Source: Effusibacillus consociatus (GTDB taxonomy: Bacteria > Bacillota > Bacilli > Tumebacillales > Effusibacillaceae). Taken from it: a DNA stretch of 20,731 nt. Below, piece by piece: positions 5,882 through 14,203 of this stretch; within the stretch, counting starts at the first letter, position 1; every line of letters starts with the position of its first letter. Location: positions 1 to 20,731 of the forward strand of contig NZ_JBHSHC010000051.1 of assembly GCF_042652925.1 (NCBI RefSeq), read 5' to 3'. The notes below the pieces were generated by a model. The model searched no databases, had not been told where the DNA came from, and saw only the letters and a list, made by a program, of their open reading frames with translations. A program made the translations under genes and the position numbers.

Positions 5882-6922
5882 TCAGATGTGAGACATAATG
5901 AGCGGATACATCGAAGACAGCACACTTTGTCGATCCGCATACCCCGCCTCAAACACAGCTTTTGGCATCCCATACACAATGCAAGATTCCTCGGCCTCTA
6001 CAATGACCCGCCCCTGATACTCCTTGACCTTTTTGCATCCTTCGAGCCCATCTACTCCCATGCCGGTCAGAATCACTGACAGCAACCGATCGCCAAAAAT
6101 GGGCGCAGCCGAAAGGAGTGTGACATCCACAGAGGGGTTGTATAAGGTTGGGATTGGAGATTCCGTTTGGATTTTGAGGCGCTTGCTTCCGTTCCTTTGT
6201 TCCTCAATCAAAGTTTGGAATCCAGAAGGCGCAATGTAGATGGTTCCTGGTTCCAGTACGTCTCCGTCCTCGGCCTCTTTTACCTTCAAATTGCAGATGT
6301 TGTTGAACCGGTCAGCCAAAGGTTTGGTAAAGCCCGGCGGCATATGCTGAAGAACGAGGATTGGTACCGGAAAGTCAGGTGAAAATCGGGGGAGAACCGC
6401 TTGCAAAGCGGAAGGTCCACCAGTCGAACTTCCTATGATCACCAGGTCCACTTGAGATTCTTTTTGTTTTTGCACGTGTAGATACTCTGTACGACCAATT
6501 GTGTGGTTTGCTTTCGGGATTTTCGCACCAGCAGCAGCCTTTACACGTATCAAAAAATCCTTCACTATTTCCGGATCCAAAGGGTCTTTGATCAAGGCGG
6601 ACTTCAGAAAGAAATCTACGGCCCCAAGCTCCAAGGCATCCAATGTAGCCTGCGTTCCTTTGTCAGTAAAAGAACTCAGCATTACAACGGGAACCGGCGA
6701 TACTTTCTGAATTTGCTCCAATGCCTGCAACCCGTTCAATTTCGGCATTTCCACATCCATCGTCACAACATCCGGTTGGAGACGTTGGGCTTTCTCGACC
6801 GCTTCTTGGCCATCCCTTGCCACACCCACGGTGAAAAATTGCAAGTCACCTTCGAGAATTTTGATAATCGTTCTCCGCATAAATGCGGAATCATCAACTA
6901 CCAAGACTCCGTACTGCTTCAT
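5882..6922 (-). CDS. cheB: CheB protein-glutamate methylesterase
   Basis: About 346 residues from the ATG at 6922 (MKQYGVLVVDDS), which follows GGGAG at nine bases. An upstream extension of the frame to 6976 lacks support. The receiver domain (1-120) has the acidic pair Asp10/Asp11, the phosphorylation site Asp56 in VVTMDVEMP and Lys107 in FFLK. The C-terminal esterase domain has the catalytic Ser166 in IGSSTGGPSA, His193 in LQHMPPG and Asp291 in ILTGMGVDG. It removes methyl or amide groups from receptor glutamate/glutamine sites when phosphorylated by CheA. The start overlaps the 3' end of cheR by 29 bp, so the two are translationally coupled. All key residues are present. Confidence 0.96.
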   Translation of the reverse strand: MKQYGVLVVDDSAFMRRTIIKILEGDLQFFTVGVARDGQEAVEKAQRLQPDVVTMDVEMPKLNGLQALEQIQKVSPVPVVMLSSFTDKGTQATLDALELGAVDFFLKSALIKDPLDPEIVKDFLIRVKAAAGAKIPKANHTIGRTEYLHVQKQKESQVDLVIIGSSTGGPSALQAVLPRFSPDFPVPILVLQHMPPGFTKPLADRFNNICNLKVKEAEDGDVLEPGTIYIAPSGFQTLIEEQRNGSKRLKIQTESPIPTLYNPSVDVTLLSAAPIFGDRLLSVILTGMGVDGLEGCKKVKEYQGRVIVEAEESCIVYGMPKAVFEAGYADRQSVLSSMYPLIMSHI

Positions 6923-7724
6923 AGGACGAATCTCCCTTCCGGTAATAAAAACTCTTCTCCGTGTGGATTGTCTCAAACCCCGTGTTCATTCCCGTTATAC
7001 TTTCTGCATGCCCCAAGAATAACGAACCTTCAGGAGCCAGCCGGTCATAAAAACTTGAAACAACCTTCTGAATGGCGGTCCTGTCAAAGTAGATCAGAAC
7101 ATTGCGGCAAAAAATCACGTCAAATTCCCCAAACCTCTCCATTTCGTCCTGGTCAAGAAGATTTAAGTAACGGAATCGAACCCTGTTGCGGATCGAGTCA
7201 ACCACTTGATACCCCTCATCCCGTTCCACAAAATATTTTTCCAAGAGATGCTCAGGCATTCGTCGGAAGGACAATGAGCGTTTCGAATACCAGCCTTGTT
7301 TTGCGGTCTGCAATACTTTCTTGTTGATATCCGTTGCCAGGATCTCGACCGCATCAAGCGGAATGAATCCGGTTTCTGCAACCATCATCGCCAGCGTATA
7401 AGGCTCCTCTCCGGTTGAACAGGCGGCACTCCAAATTCGAATCAAATTTTTCCCTGTCAATTGAGGGAGAATGATGGATTGAAACACTTCTAACTGGTTT
7501 TCTTCCCGACAAAAATAGGTTTCATTAATCGTAAGCAGTTCTACCACAACATCCCATTCTTGTGAATTCTGCTCCAAGTGCCGGGTGTATTCCCATATCG
7601 ACATCCCCAATTCATTCGTTCGTTTTGAGATTTTACTCTCCAATGAAGGGAGATTTTGTAAGTAGTTCAGCCCACAATGGTCATAAATCAGTTGACCCAA
7701 TTGTCGTAACACCATGTTCTCCAT
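6894..7724 (-). CDS. cheR: CheR chemotaxis protein methyltransferase
   Basis: A 276-residue enzyme of usual length. An N-terminal helical domain (1-75) ends in TINETYFCRE, and the S-adenosylmethionine-binding fold follows with WSAACSTGEEPYTLAM (98-113), Asp132 in ATDIN, FCRNVLIYF (205-213) and LGHAES. It methylates glutamates on the coiled-coil receptor, whose gene lies just upstream. The ATG at 7724 follows AAGGTGAT. The gap to the receptor gene is 90 bp and the end overlaps cheB. It has no C-terminal TPR extension. It is likely dedicated to the receptor encoded in the same operon (inference). Confidence 0.96.
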   Translation of the reverse strand: MENMVLRQLGQLIYDHCGLNYLQNLPSLESKISKRTNELGMSIWEYTRHLEQNSQEWDVVVELLTINETYFCREENQLEVFQSIILPQLTGKNLIRIWSAACSTGEEPYTLAMMVAETGFIPLDAVEILATDINKKVLQTAKQGWYSKRSLSFRRMPEHLLEKYFVERDEGYQVVDSIRNRVRFRYLNLLDQDEMERFGEFDVIFCRNVLIYFDRTAIQKVVSSFYDRLAPEGSLFLGHAESITGMNTGFETIHTEKSFYYRKGDSSYEAVRSLGS

Positions 7725-7814
7725 AAAAAATCACCTTACACCATCTTTATGGATTGACCACTGAAAAAGTAGGAATTACTTTTCCAGTGGTCGCAGAAGA
7801 CATACACCGAAATC

Positions 7815-10800
7815 TTAGCGCAACACTTCTAAGGATTGGCGTATTACACCCGTTTTCTCAGACAGTTCACGGGTCACTGCCACCGTACGATCTACATCAC
7901 GAATGTTTTGCAGAACCCCATCTTTAGTTTGTTTAATGGCAAGAGCCACATTTTCAACTTCAGTTGCTTGCACTTTTGCACCGGAGGTAACTTCTGAAGC
8001 CTGTTCCGCCACATCTTTTACTATCTTCACAACCTGTTCGGCCTGTTTCGCTTGTTCTTGGGTTGCCACCGTAATCTGACGAACTTGCTCTCTCGCATTT
8101 ACCACGCCTTTGATGATCTCCTTAACACCCTGCGCTTGTTGTTTAGTTGCCTCGGTCACTTGGGCAGCTTGATCAGTCACATTCGCAATGGAGTTCATAA
8201 TATCTTTTCCATGTTTTGCTTGTTCCACCGTAGCCGCTGTAATTTGACGAATCTGTTCCCGGGCATTAACAACACCCTTGATAATTTCCTCTACACCTTG
8301 CGCCTGTTCCTTAGTGGCCTGGGTCACTTCTTCGGCCTGATTCGTTACGTTTTCTACTGCTTTTACAATGTCACGTGCTTGCTTGGATTGCTCAACAGTA
8401 GCATCCGAAATCTGACGGACTTGTTCACGTGCATTTGCCACACCCTTCATGATTTCTTCCATACCAGCCGCTTGCTCTTTGGTAGCCTGGGTAACTTGTG
8501 CCGCTTGGTTGGTCACATTTTCCACGGACTTGATGATTTCCTGACTTCCTTTCGCCTGTTCGGCCGTTGCCACAGTGATCTGACGCACTTGTTCCCTTGC
8601 ATTTGTAACCCCTTTAATAATTTCCTCAACTCCAACGGCTTGATCTTTGGTTGCCTCTGTAATTTGTGCCGCTTGGTTTGTGACGTTCTCCACGGCTTTT
8701 ACAATGTCACGAGCCTGTTTCGATTGATCCACGGTTGCAGCCGCAATTTGACGAACCTGTTCACGGGCATTGGCAACACCTTTGATAATTTCCTCCACAA
8801 CAAGAGCTTGCTGTTTCGTTGCTTCTGTGACTTGAGCCGCTTGATTTGTGATATTTTCAACCGCTTTGATAATTTGTTCGCTTCCCTTAGCTTGTTCTCT
8901 CGTAGCCACGGTAATTTGGCGAACCTGATCCCGAGCGTTTACTACCCCTTTTATGATTTCCTCTACGCCGGCCGCTTGTTCTTTGGTTGCCTGCATGACC
9001 TGTATTGCCTGGTTTGTAACGTTTTCCACAGCTTTGACAATTTGCTCACTGCCCTTTGCTTGCTCGACTGTAGCTGTTGTAATCTGACGAACTTCTTCCG
9101 ATATATTTTCAATACCGGTTACAATTTTGGCAATCGCTTCACCCGCTTCATCAGCCAGCATGCTTCCCTCTTCTACTTTTTGGGTTCCCACTTCAATTGC
9201 CTTAATCGCATCCACCGTTTCACCTTGAATCCCTTTAATCAGCCCTGCAATCTCTTTTGTTGCAGTTGCGGTGCGCTCTGCCAATTTTCGAACTTCATCT
9301 GCAACGACTGCAAAACCTTTTCCATGTTCCCCAGCTCGTGCCGCCTCAATTGCCGCATTCAACGCCAGGAGGTTGGTTTGTTCGGCGATGTCGTCAATCA
9401 CTTCAATAATGCTGCCGATTTGTTCAGAACTCTTGCCCAAGTTGCTTATCACATCAGAAGCCCGTTTGACGACTTCGGCAATCTCTTTCATTCCAATCAA
9501 CGATTGATTGACTGCTTTCTGCCCATCTCTTGCATCAAATTGAACCTTTTCGCTTAATTGATTAACGTTTTGGGCATTTTGTGCGACTTGCTCAATCGAT
9601 GCCGCCATTTGTTGAATCGCTGCTGAAGTTTCGTTGGTGGATTTTTGCAGGGAATCGGCATTATCTGCTACGCCTTGGATGGATTTTCCCATTTGCTCGA
9701 TAGCAGCCGAAATTTGTTCGACTGAACTTGCCGTATTTTCAGCATTTCCGGCTACTTGCTCAATGGATGCTGCCATTTCCTGAATGGAGGCAGATGCTTC
9801 CTCTGTCATTGCAGTGAAACTTTCGGCATTGGCCGCTACACCTTTGACTTGATTTCCCATTTGTTCAATTGCAGCCGAAATTTGTTCGACTGAACTTGCC
9901 GTACTTTCGGCGTTTCCGGCTACTTGCTGAATGGATGCTGCCATTTCCTGAATGGCGGAAGAGGTTTCTTCTGCCGAGACAGTCAAGCTCTCCGCATTTG
10001 CCGCTACACCTTTGACTTGATTACCCATTTGTTCGATTGCAGTCGTAATTTGTTCGACTGAACTTGCCGTACTTTCGGCGTTTCCGGCTACTTGCTGAAT
10101 GGATGCTGCCATTTCCTGAATGGCGGAAGAGGTTTCCACTGCAGATGCGGTGAGGCTTTCGGCATTGGCCGCAACCCCTTTGACCTGATTGCCCATCTGT
10201 TCGATCGCCGCCGAGGTCTGCTCTACTGAGCTGGCGGTGCTTTCTGCATTGCCCGCAACCTGTTGGATGGAAGCCGCCATTTCTTGGATGGCTGCGGCTG
10301 TCTCTTGTGCAGAGGCGGTCAGGGCTTCTGCATTATTGGCTACCCCTTTGACCGATTTGCCCATTTGCTCAATCGAGACAGAAATTTGCTCCACCGTGCT
10401 TGTTGTGCTCTCTGCATTTCCAGCTACTTGTTGAACAGAGGCTTGCATTTCTTCAATGGCTGCCGCAGACTCTCGTGCGGATGCTGTCAAGCTTTCTGCA
10501 TTACCCGCTACTCCGTTCATCTGTTGTCCCATTTGTTCAATAGATGTTGAAACTTGTTCAATCGAGCTTGCGGTACTTGCCGCATTTCCGGCAACTTGTT
10601 GGATCGAAGCGGCTGTTTCCTCCAGAGTCGCCAGGACCTCTTCGGTCATTACCGTGACAGATTCAGCATTTTGCGCCACTCCTTGAATGGATTTCGTCAA
10701 TCCTTCTATCATCGCAGCCGTTGATTCAACTGCCGCTGATTGTTCGTCGGTTCCTTTTGAAATTTGTTCGGTTATGTAGGAGAGGTCTTTCAATTTTTGT

Positions 10801-10898
10801 TCCATGGTTTCCGAGATGGTAATTGCTTTTGAAACGGTTCCATTGGAATCGATGAATTTGAGTGCCATTTGTTTAATGTTCATCTGTTTAATGTTCAT
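7815..10898 (-). CDS. very long soluble chemoreceptor with mirrored 56-residue repeats
   Basis: A 1027-residue methyl-accepting chemotaxis protein with no membrane segment and no recognisable sensor domain; the first 96 residues are also helical. Residues 97-432 are six head-to-tail repeats of 56 residues (core ASIQQVAGNAESTASSVEQ). A canonical signalling tip follows, with EQTNLLALNAAIEAARAGEHGKGFAVVADEVRKL at about 506-539. Residues 600-935 are six more repeats of 56 residues with a different core (REQVRQITAATVEQAK). Each repeat equals eight heptads, so the two arms fit as an antiparallel coiled coil folded at the tip. It lies 12 bp after cheA and before cheR, and so is the likely input to this CheA. 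The opening MNIKQ is duplicated by a 15-bp tandem repeat. The ATG at 10898 follows AAGGGGGA. Confidence 0.95.
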   Translation of the reverse strand: MNIKQMNIKQMALKFIDSNGTVSKAITISETMEQKLKDLSYITEQISKGTDEQSAAVESTAAMIEGLTKSIQGVAQNAESVTVMTEEVLATLEETAASIQQVAGNAASTASSIEQVSTSIEQMGQQMNGVAGNAESLTASARESAAAIEEMQASVQQVAGNAESTTSTVEQISVSIEQMGKSVKGVANNAEALTASAQETAAAIQEMAASIQQVAGNAESTASSVEQTSAAIEQMGNQVKGVAANAESLTASAVETSSAIQEMAASIQQVAGNAESTASSVEQITTAIEQMGNQVKGVAANAESLTVSAEETSSAIQEMAASIQQVAGNAESTASSVEQISAAIEQMGNQVKGVAANAESFTAMTEEASASIQEMAASIEQVAGNAENTASSVEQISAAIEQMGKSIQGVADNADSLQKSTNETSAAIQQMAASIEQVAQNAQNVNQLSEKVQFDARDGQKAVNQSLIGMKEIAEVVKRASDVISNLGKSSEQIGSIIEVIDDIAEQTNLLALNAAIEAARAGEHGKGFAVVADEVRKLAERTATATKEIAGLIKGIQGETVDAIKAIEVGTQKVEEGSMLADEAGEAIAKIVTGIENISEEVRQITTATVEQAKGSEQIVKAVENVTNQAIQVMQATKEQAAGVEEIIKGVVNARDQVRQITVATREQAKGSEQIIKAVENITNQAAQVTEATKQQALVVEEIIKGVANAREQVRQIAAATVDQSKQARDIVKAVENVTNQAAQITEATKDQAVGVEEIIKGVTNAREQVRQITVATAEQAKGSQEIIKSVENVTNQAAQVTQATKEQAAGMEEIMKGVANAREQVRQISDATVEQSKQARDIVKAVENVTNQAEEVTQATKEQAQGVEEIIKGVVNAREQIRQITAATVEQAKHGKDIMNSIANVTDQAAQVTEATKQQAQGVKEIIKGVVNAREQVRQITVATQEQAKQAEQVVKIVKDVAEQASEVTSGAKVQATEVENVALAIKQTKDGVLQNIRDVDRTVAVTRELSEKTGVIRQSLEVLR
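8094..9101 (-). repeat. C-arm repeats of the receptor: six units of 168 bp
   Basis: Codons 600-935 form six consecutive 56-codon units with no indels. Each runs from (R)EQVRQI through ATxEQAK, VENVTNQA and ATKEQA to EEIIKGVxNA. The last helix after 935 continues as a seventh, degraded unit. Units are diverged at DNA level but plain at protein level. Confidence 0.9.
9603..10610 (-). repeat. N-arm repeats of the receptor: six units of 168 bp
   Basis: Codons 97-432 form six consecutive 56-codon units without indels. Each runs from AS(I/V)QQVAGNA through SSVEQ, IEQMG and GVAANAES to ETSSAIQEMA. Residues about 41-96 look like a seventh, diverged unit. Two neighbouring units share an identical 90-bp block (9879-9968 and 10047-10136), which points to recent duplication or gene conversion. 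Confidence 0.92.
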
Positions 10899-10910
10899 CT
10901 TAAATCCCCC

Positions 10911-12941
10911 TTAAATCACTTCTTGTAAAATTGGTCTGCGGTTCTCTACCATCTTTGAGATCCCGATTACATCTAAGATCAGCGACACACTTCCATCGCC
11001 AAGAATTGTGGCTCCAGAGATTCCGTCAATTTTTCCGATGTAGGAGCCAATCGATTTCACTACGATTTCCTGGTTGCCAATCAGCTCATCAACCACGAGT
11101 CCCAGACGTTTCTCGGCCACTCCGAGCACAACAATGAACACATTTTTGTGTTTTCGTTTCTGTCGTTCGATTCCGAAGTGGTCATGGAGCCAAATTAATG
11201 GAAGGGCTTTGTCTCGAATGACGGATACTGCTTGCCCTTTGACCGAATTAATTTCACTGACGGGGATACGGACGATTTCCACTACGCTGCTCATGGGCAA
11301 TGCATATGTCCGTCCGTTTAACTTAATCAAAAGCCCCGTTAGAATGGCCAGTGTCAACGGCAATTTAATGGTGTATTTTGTCCCTTCACCCAGTCGGGTT
11401 TCCACATTAATCAAACCGTTTAGTTTCTCAATGTGGGACCTAACAATGTCCATTCCAACACCCCGGCCGGAGATGTCGCTCACCGTTTTCGCTGTCGAGA
11501 ATCCGGGATAGAAGATCAGCTCAATTAGCTCTTGCTTTGTCATTCCTTCCGCTTCTTGACCGGTAATCAGTTCTTTCCGGATCGCCGATTGTTTCACCTT
11601 CTCTGGATCAATGCCGGCTCCGTCATCTTCAACCGTCAAAACGACTTGACTTTCCTGATGAGATGCCGTAATCCGCAGGGTTCCCTTTACTGGTTTTTTA
11701 GCCTGTTTCCGAACCTCCGCTTTTTCAATCCCATGATCCAGCGCATTTCGGATGAGGTGAATGAGCGGGTCGCCAATCTCTTCAATCACCGTCCGGTCTA
11801 ATTCCGTTTCCTGTCCCTCAATCACCAGATTGACTTCTTTCCCCAACGTATCGGAGAGATCCCGAACCATTCGAGGGAATTTGTTGAATAGTTGCTCAAT
11901 CGGCAACATTCGTGTTTTCATCATGCTTTCTTGCAGTTCCCCTACCACTCGGGAGATATGGTTCGAGATTTGTTCCAGTTCATCGATGGTTTCATCCGAT
12001 GTATAGCGGTTCTGTAAAATGTTTCTGACCTGAGCAATTCGGGTTTGGTCAATGACCAGTTCGCCCACCAGGTTCATGAGCCTTTCAAGCCGTTCCACGT
12101 TCACTCGAATGGTCTGAGAGATCCGCCTTGTTTCCTTAATCGCCTTCGTTTGTGGGTCGTCCCGATTCAGTCGCTCCATATTTAATTCTTCGAAACCTTG
12201 ATAGTTCACAGAATATGGACGAATCTTCACTCGCTTGACATCAACAATTTGTTGAGTTTCTGATTCCACAGATTTTGCATCCGCATCTGTAATCAGCAAG
12301 TATGAAACATGACCAAACAATGAATCTTGCGATTCAAGATCTAACTTCGGCAGAGTATCGACCACATCTCCAAATTGCTTGATCTGGTTCAGAATCACAA
12401 ACGCACGGGCCAACTTCATTTCACAATCCGGATCGACTTCAACTTCGCAAATCCAAATTTCTAGTCCTTGTTTCATGGCTTCGGCAATTTGCCCTTGCTG
12501 TTCTGGTTGTAAGGCAAATTCCATAGTCTTTGATGTTTCTTCTAGCGTATGTACTTTGGTTTCAAATAATTTACGAAGTTCTTGGATCAGTGGCTCGCTG
12601 TTGGTTTGAATACTCCCGGCGATAAACTCGTCACGCAATTGTCGGAGTTGATCCAAACACTGAAATAAGAGATTGACAACGGGTTTTGTAACCGGTAAGA
12701 GATGGTTTCGGATAGTATCCAATACATTTTCCATCTCATGGGTTACATTCTTCATTTCCTCAAATCCCATAGCTGCAGAGGATCCTTTCAGCGTATGGGC
12801 CACACGGAAGATGCTATGAAGAATTTCCGGCGACTCCCCTTGTTGCTCAAGCCGCAATACATCTTGTTCGAGTAGTTGCAATTGCTCTTCCACTTCATCA
12901 AGAAAGGCTCCCATAAGTTCGGATCGATCAAACAGTTCCAT
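10911..12941 (-). CDS. cheA: CheA chemotaxis histidine kinase
   Basis: This 676-residue kinase has the full set of domains. The phosphotransfer domain carries His49 in RVAHTLKGSS. A CheY-binding-type P2 domain follows (about 140-240). Then come a dimerisation helix pair (about 270-345), the ATP-binding domain with the N box HLIRNALDHGIE (Asn399), DDGAGID (439-445) and GRGVGMDIV (492-500), and a C-terminal CheW-like coupling domain (about 530-665). It autophosphorylates in receptor arrays and passes phosphate to CheY and CheB. Start ATG behind GGGAGG; 11 bp from cheW upstream and 12 bp from the receptor downstream. Nothing essential is missing, although the local cheY is broken, so its response-regulator partner must come from elsewhere. 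Confidence 0.96.
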   Translation of the reverse strand: MELFDRSELMGAFLDEVEEQLQLLEQDVLRLEQQGESPEILHSIFRVAHTLKGSSAAMGFEEMKNVTHEMENVLDTIRNHLLPVTKPVVNLLFQCLDQLRQLRDEFIAGSIQTNSEPLIQELRKLFETKVHTLEETSKTMEFALQPEQQGQIAEAMKQGLEIWICEVEVDPDCEMKLARAFVILNQIKQFGDVVDTLPKLDLESQDSLFGHVSYLLITDADAKSVESETQQIVDVKRVKIRPYSVNYQGFEELNMERLNRDDPQTKAIKETRRISQTIRVNVERLERLMNLVGELVIDQTRIAQVRNILQNRYTSDETIDELEQISNHISRVVGELQESMMKTRMLPIEQLFNKFPRMVRDLSDTLGKEVNLVIEGQETELDRTVIEEIGDPLIHLIRNALDHGIEKAEVRKQAKKPVKGTLRITASHQESQVVLTVEDDGAGIDPEKVKQSAIRKELITGQEAEGMTKQELIELIFYPGFSTAKTVSDISGRGVGMDIVRSHIEKLNGLINVETRLGEGTKYTIKLPLTLAILTGLLIKLNGRTYALPMSSVVEIVRIPVSEINSVKGQAVSVIRDKALPLIWLHDHFGIERQKRKHKNVFIVVLGVAEKRLGLVVDELIGNQEIVVKSIGSYIGKIDGISGATILGDGSVSLILDVIGISKMVENRRPILQEVI

Positions 12942-12952
12942 GGTAACCTCCC

Positions 12953-13378
12953 TTATTCATAAAGAACTCGGTCAATTTTGAGAATGCTGACCAAACCCTC
13001 TTCGGATTGTCCAATCCCTTCAAAATAGGTTCCGTCAACCCCTGAAACAATTTCAGTAGGCGGCTGGATATCTGTAAAGGTAGCGACTTTATTCACCCCG
13101 TCTACGACAATCCCGATGATCTCCTCCTGGATATTGACAACCACAATCCGAGTCGATTTGGTAGCCGGTACTTCCGGTAATCCAAATCGTTTGCGGAGAC
13201 TGATGATGGGAACAATCTTACCCCGAAGGTTGATAACACCCAGAATATACGTTTTGCTGTTGGGCACTTCGGTAATCTTCTGCATCTTAATGACTTCGTA
13301 GATGTCATAGATTCGTAGGGCGTATTTTTCTTCACGCAATTCAATTACAACGTATTGAACATCTAATGCAGTTGCCAC
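12953..13378 (-). CDS. cheW: CheW coupling protein
   Basis: A 141-residue single CheW domain, including the receptor/kinase-binding stretch VINLRGKIVPIISLRKRFG (48-66) and a typical end LVSILKIDRVLYE. It links CheA to the tip of the receptor. The GTG start at 13378 follows GGAG at nine bases. It is the first intact gene of the chemotaxis unit and precedes cheA by 11 bp. The 167 bp upstream, between it and the cheY stub, are AT-rich and could hold a promoter, but I see no clear pair of boxes. Confidence 0.95.
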   Translation of the reverse strand: MATALDVQYVVIELREEKYALRIYDIYEVIKMQKITEVPNSKTYILGVINLRGKIVPIISLRKRFGLPEVPATKSTRIVVVNIQEEIIGIVVDGVNKVATFTDIQPPTEIVSGVDGTYFEGIGQSEEGLVSILKIDRVLYE

Positions 13379-13545
13379 GATGACTCACTCCTTTCAATTT
13401 CTTACTTTTCCTTATTTACTTCTTTTGGAAATGTTATATATTTAAACAAGCGATTTCTCTACCTGTTTTCGGTTTTGGAGTATGAAGATCATCCGTTACC
13501 ATGTTTCATACCTTAATGACTGCAGAACATGAAGATTTTGCTTCC

Positions 13546-13620
13546 CTACAATTTTTGTTTGATTTTACTGTTAACATCTCGCATATCTGCCGCATCATCT
13601 TTGACTAAAATACCGGCCAT
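13546..13620 (-). pseudogene. cheY: cheY remnant (24 codons)
   Basis: Five bases after the cheX stop, an ATG behind AAGGGG opens a frame reading MAGILVKDDAADMRDVNSK and ending in TAG after 24 codons. The start matches CheY proteins, whose first residues read like M-x-x-ILVVDDAAFMR, including the acidic pair. The phosphorylation-site strand, the switch Thr/Ser and the Lys are absent. No continuation is found in any frame before cheW. This is a truncated response regulator, not a functional one. Confidence 0.75.
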
Positions 13621-13625
13621 AAAAC

Positions 13626-14096
13626 TCAGCACCCCTTATGATTTGATTCTTCGATTGCTAAAATGAGGTTCAAGTCTTCAACATTCTTTAATGAGGCAAG
13701 AACTCTCAATGCTTGATTAAAGCCAGATAGTTTCGTTTGTCCCACAATAACAGTCGGCGGTGTAATATTAATTGAAACACCACTCTGAGACAGATTGGTT
13801 GACATGTTTCCGCCGATCATATTCCCGAGCTCACCCACAAATGAGTCCAGCATATCTCCTTCTAAAGTCATTCCAAACATAACTGTCCCAATCTCACTAA
13901 ATGTTCATTTGGAACCCTCGAAAATTAGACGCCCAAATAGATCACCTGTAACACCAATCAAAACACCTATCTCTGTTTGCAAGATGGGAGCCGATATTAA
14001 AACCGGTTTTTGAATTTCTACGGGTAAAGGTATGACTTTGTTAAGAACTTGTAATATACCATTGAGTACATCAGTAATTTTTGCTGTTGTTGACAT
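13626..14096 (-). pseudogene. cheX: cheX CheY-P phosphatase, interrupted by one in-frame TGA
   Basis: From the ATG at 14096 (ribosome site AAGGA) the frame reads MSTTAKITDVLNGILQVL and on to LIFEGSK, then meets a TGA at 13905-13907. It resumes in the same frame as TFSEIGTVMFGMTLEGDML and runs to 13626. The total of 156 codons is the usual CheX length. The phosphatase motif E-x-x-N (ELGNMIGGN) lies after the stop. With no frameshift and otherwise good conservation, the break looks recent, or it could be a sequence error or read-through. A restart at ATG 13880 is weakly possible but would lack the N-terminal half. Confidence 0.85.
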
Positions 14097-14203
14097 TCAC
14101 ACCATCCTTTTTGTTAAACGGCGTAGATCATTCTTAATATTTTCAAGGGCAGGTACGAGGGCTTACTTCTTGATTCTTTGTGAGCGACAACAATTTGAGT
14201 TCT

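Noticed and set aside
5888..6239. Plus-strand frames opposite cheB
   Set aside because: Shadows of a well-supported minus-strand gene, without ribosome sites.
6503..7327. 274-residue plus-strand open frame
   Set aside because: It lies opposite cheB and cheR, which have complete motifs and good starts; the translation has no recognisable domain.
8052..9557. 501-residue plus-strand open frame rich in Cys, Leu and Phe
   Set aside because: It is the antisense shadow of the repeated receptor gene; it lacks a ribosome site and its repeats follow those of the sense strand.
9712..10070. Repeated TTGTTCGAC matching the right arm of the dif-like site
   Set aside because: These copies are part of the periodic receptor codons (VEQ/IEQ units) and have no partner arm at 11-6-11 spacing.
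13380..13545. Possible longer cheY reading through shifted frames
   Set aside because: No frame between the stub's stop and cheW shows the phosphorylation-site strand or later CheY motifs.
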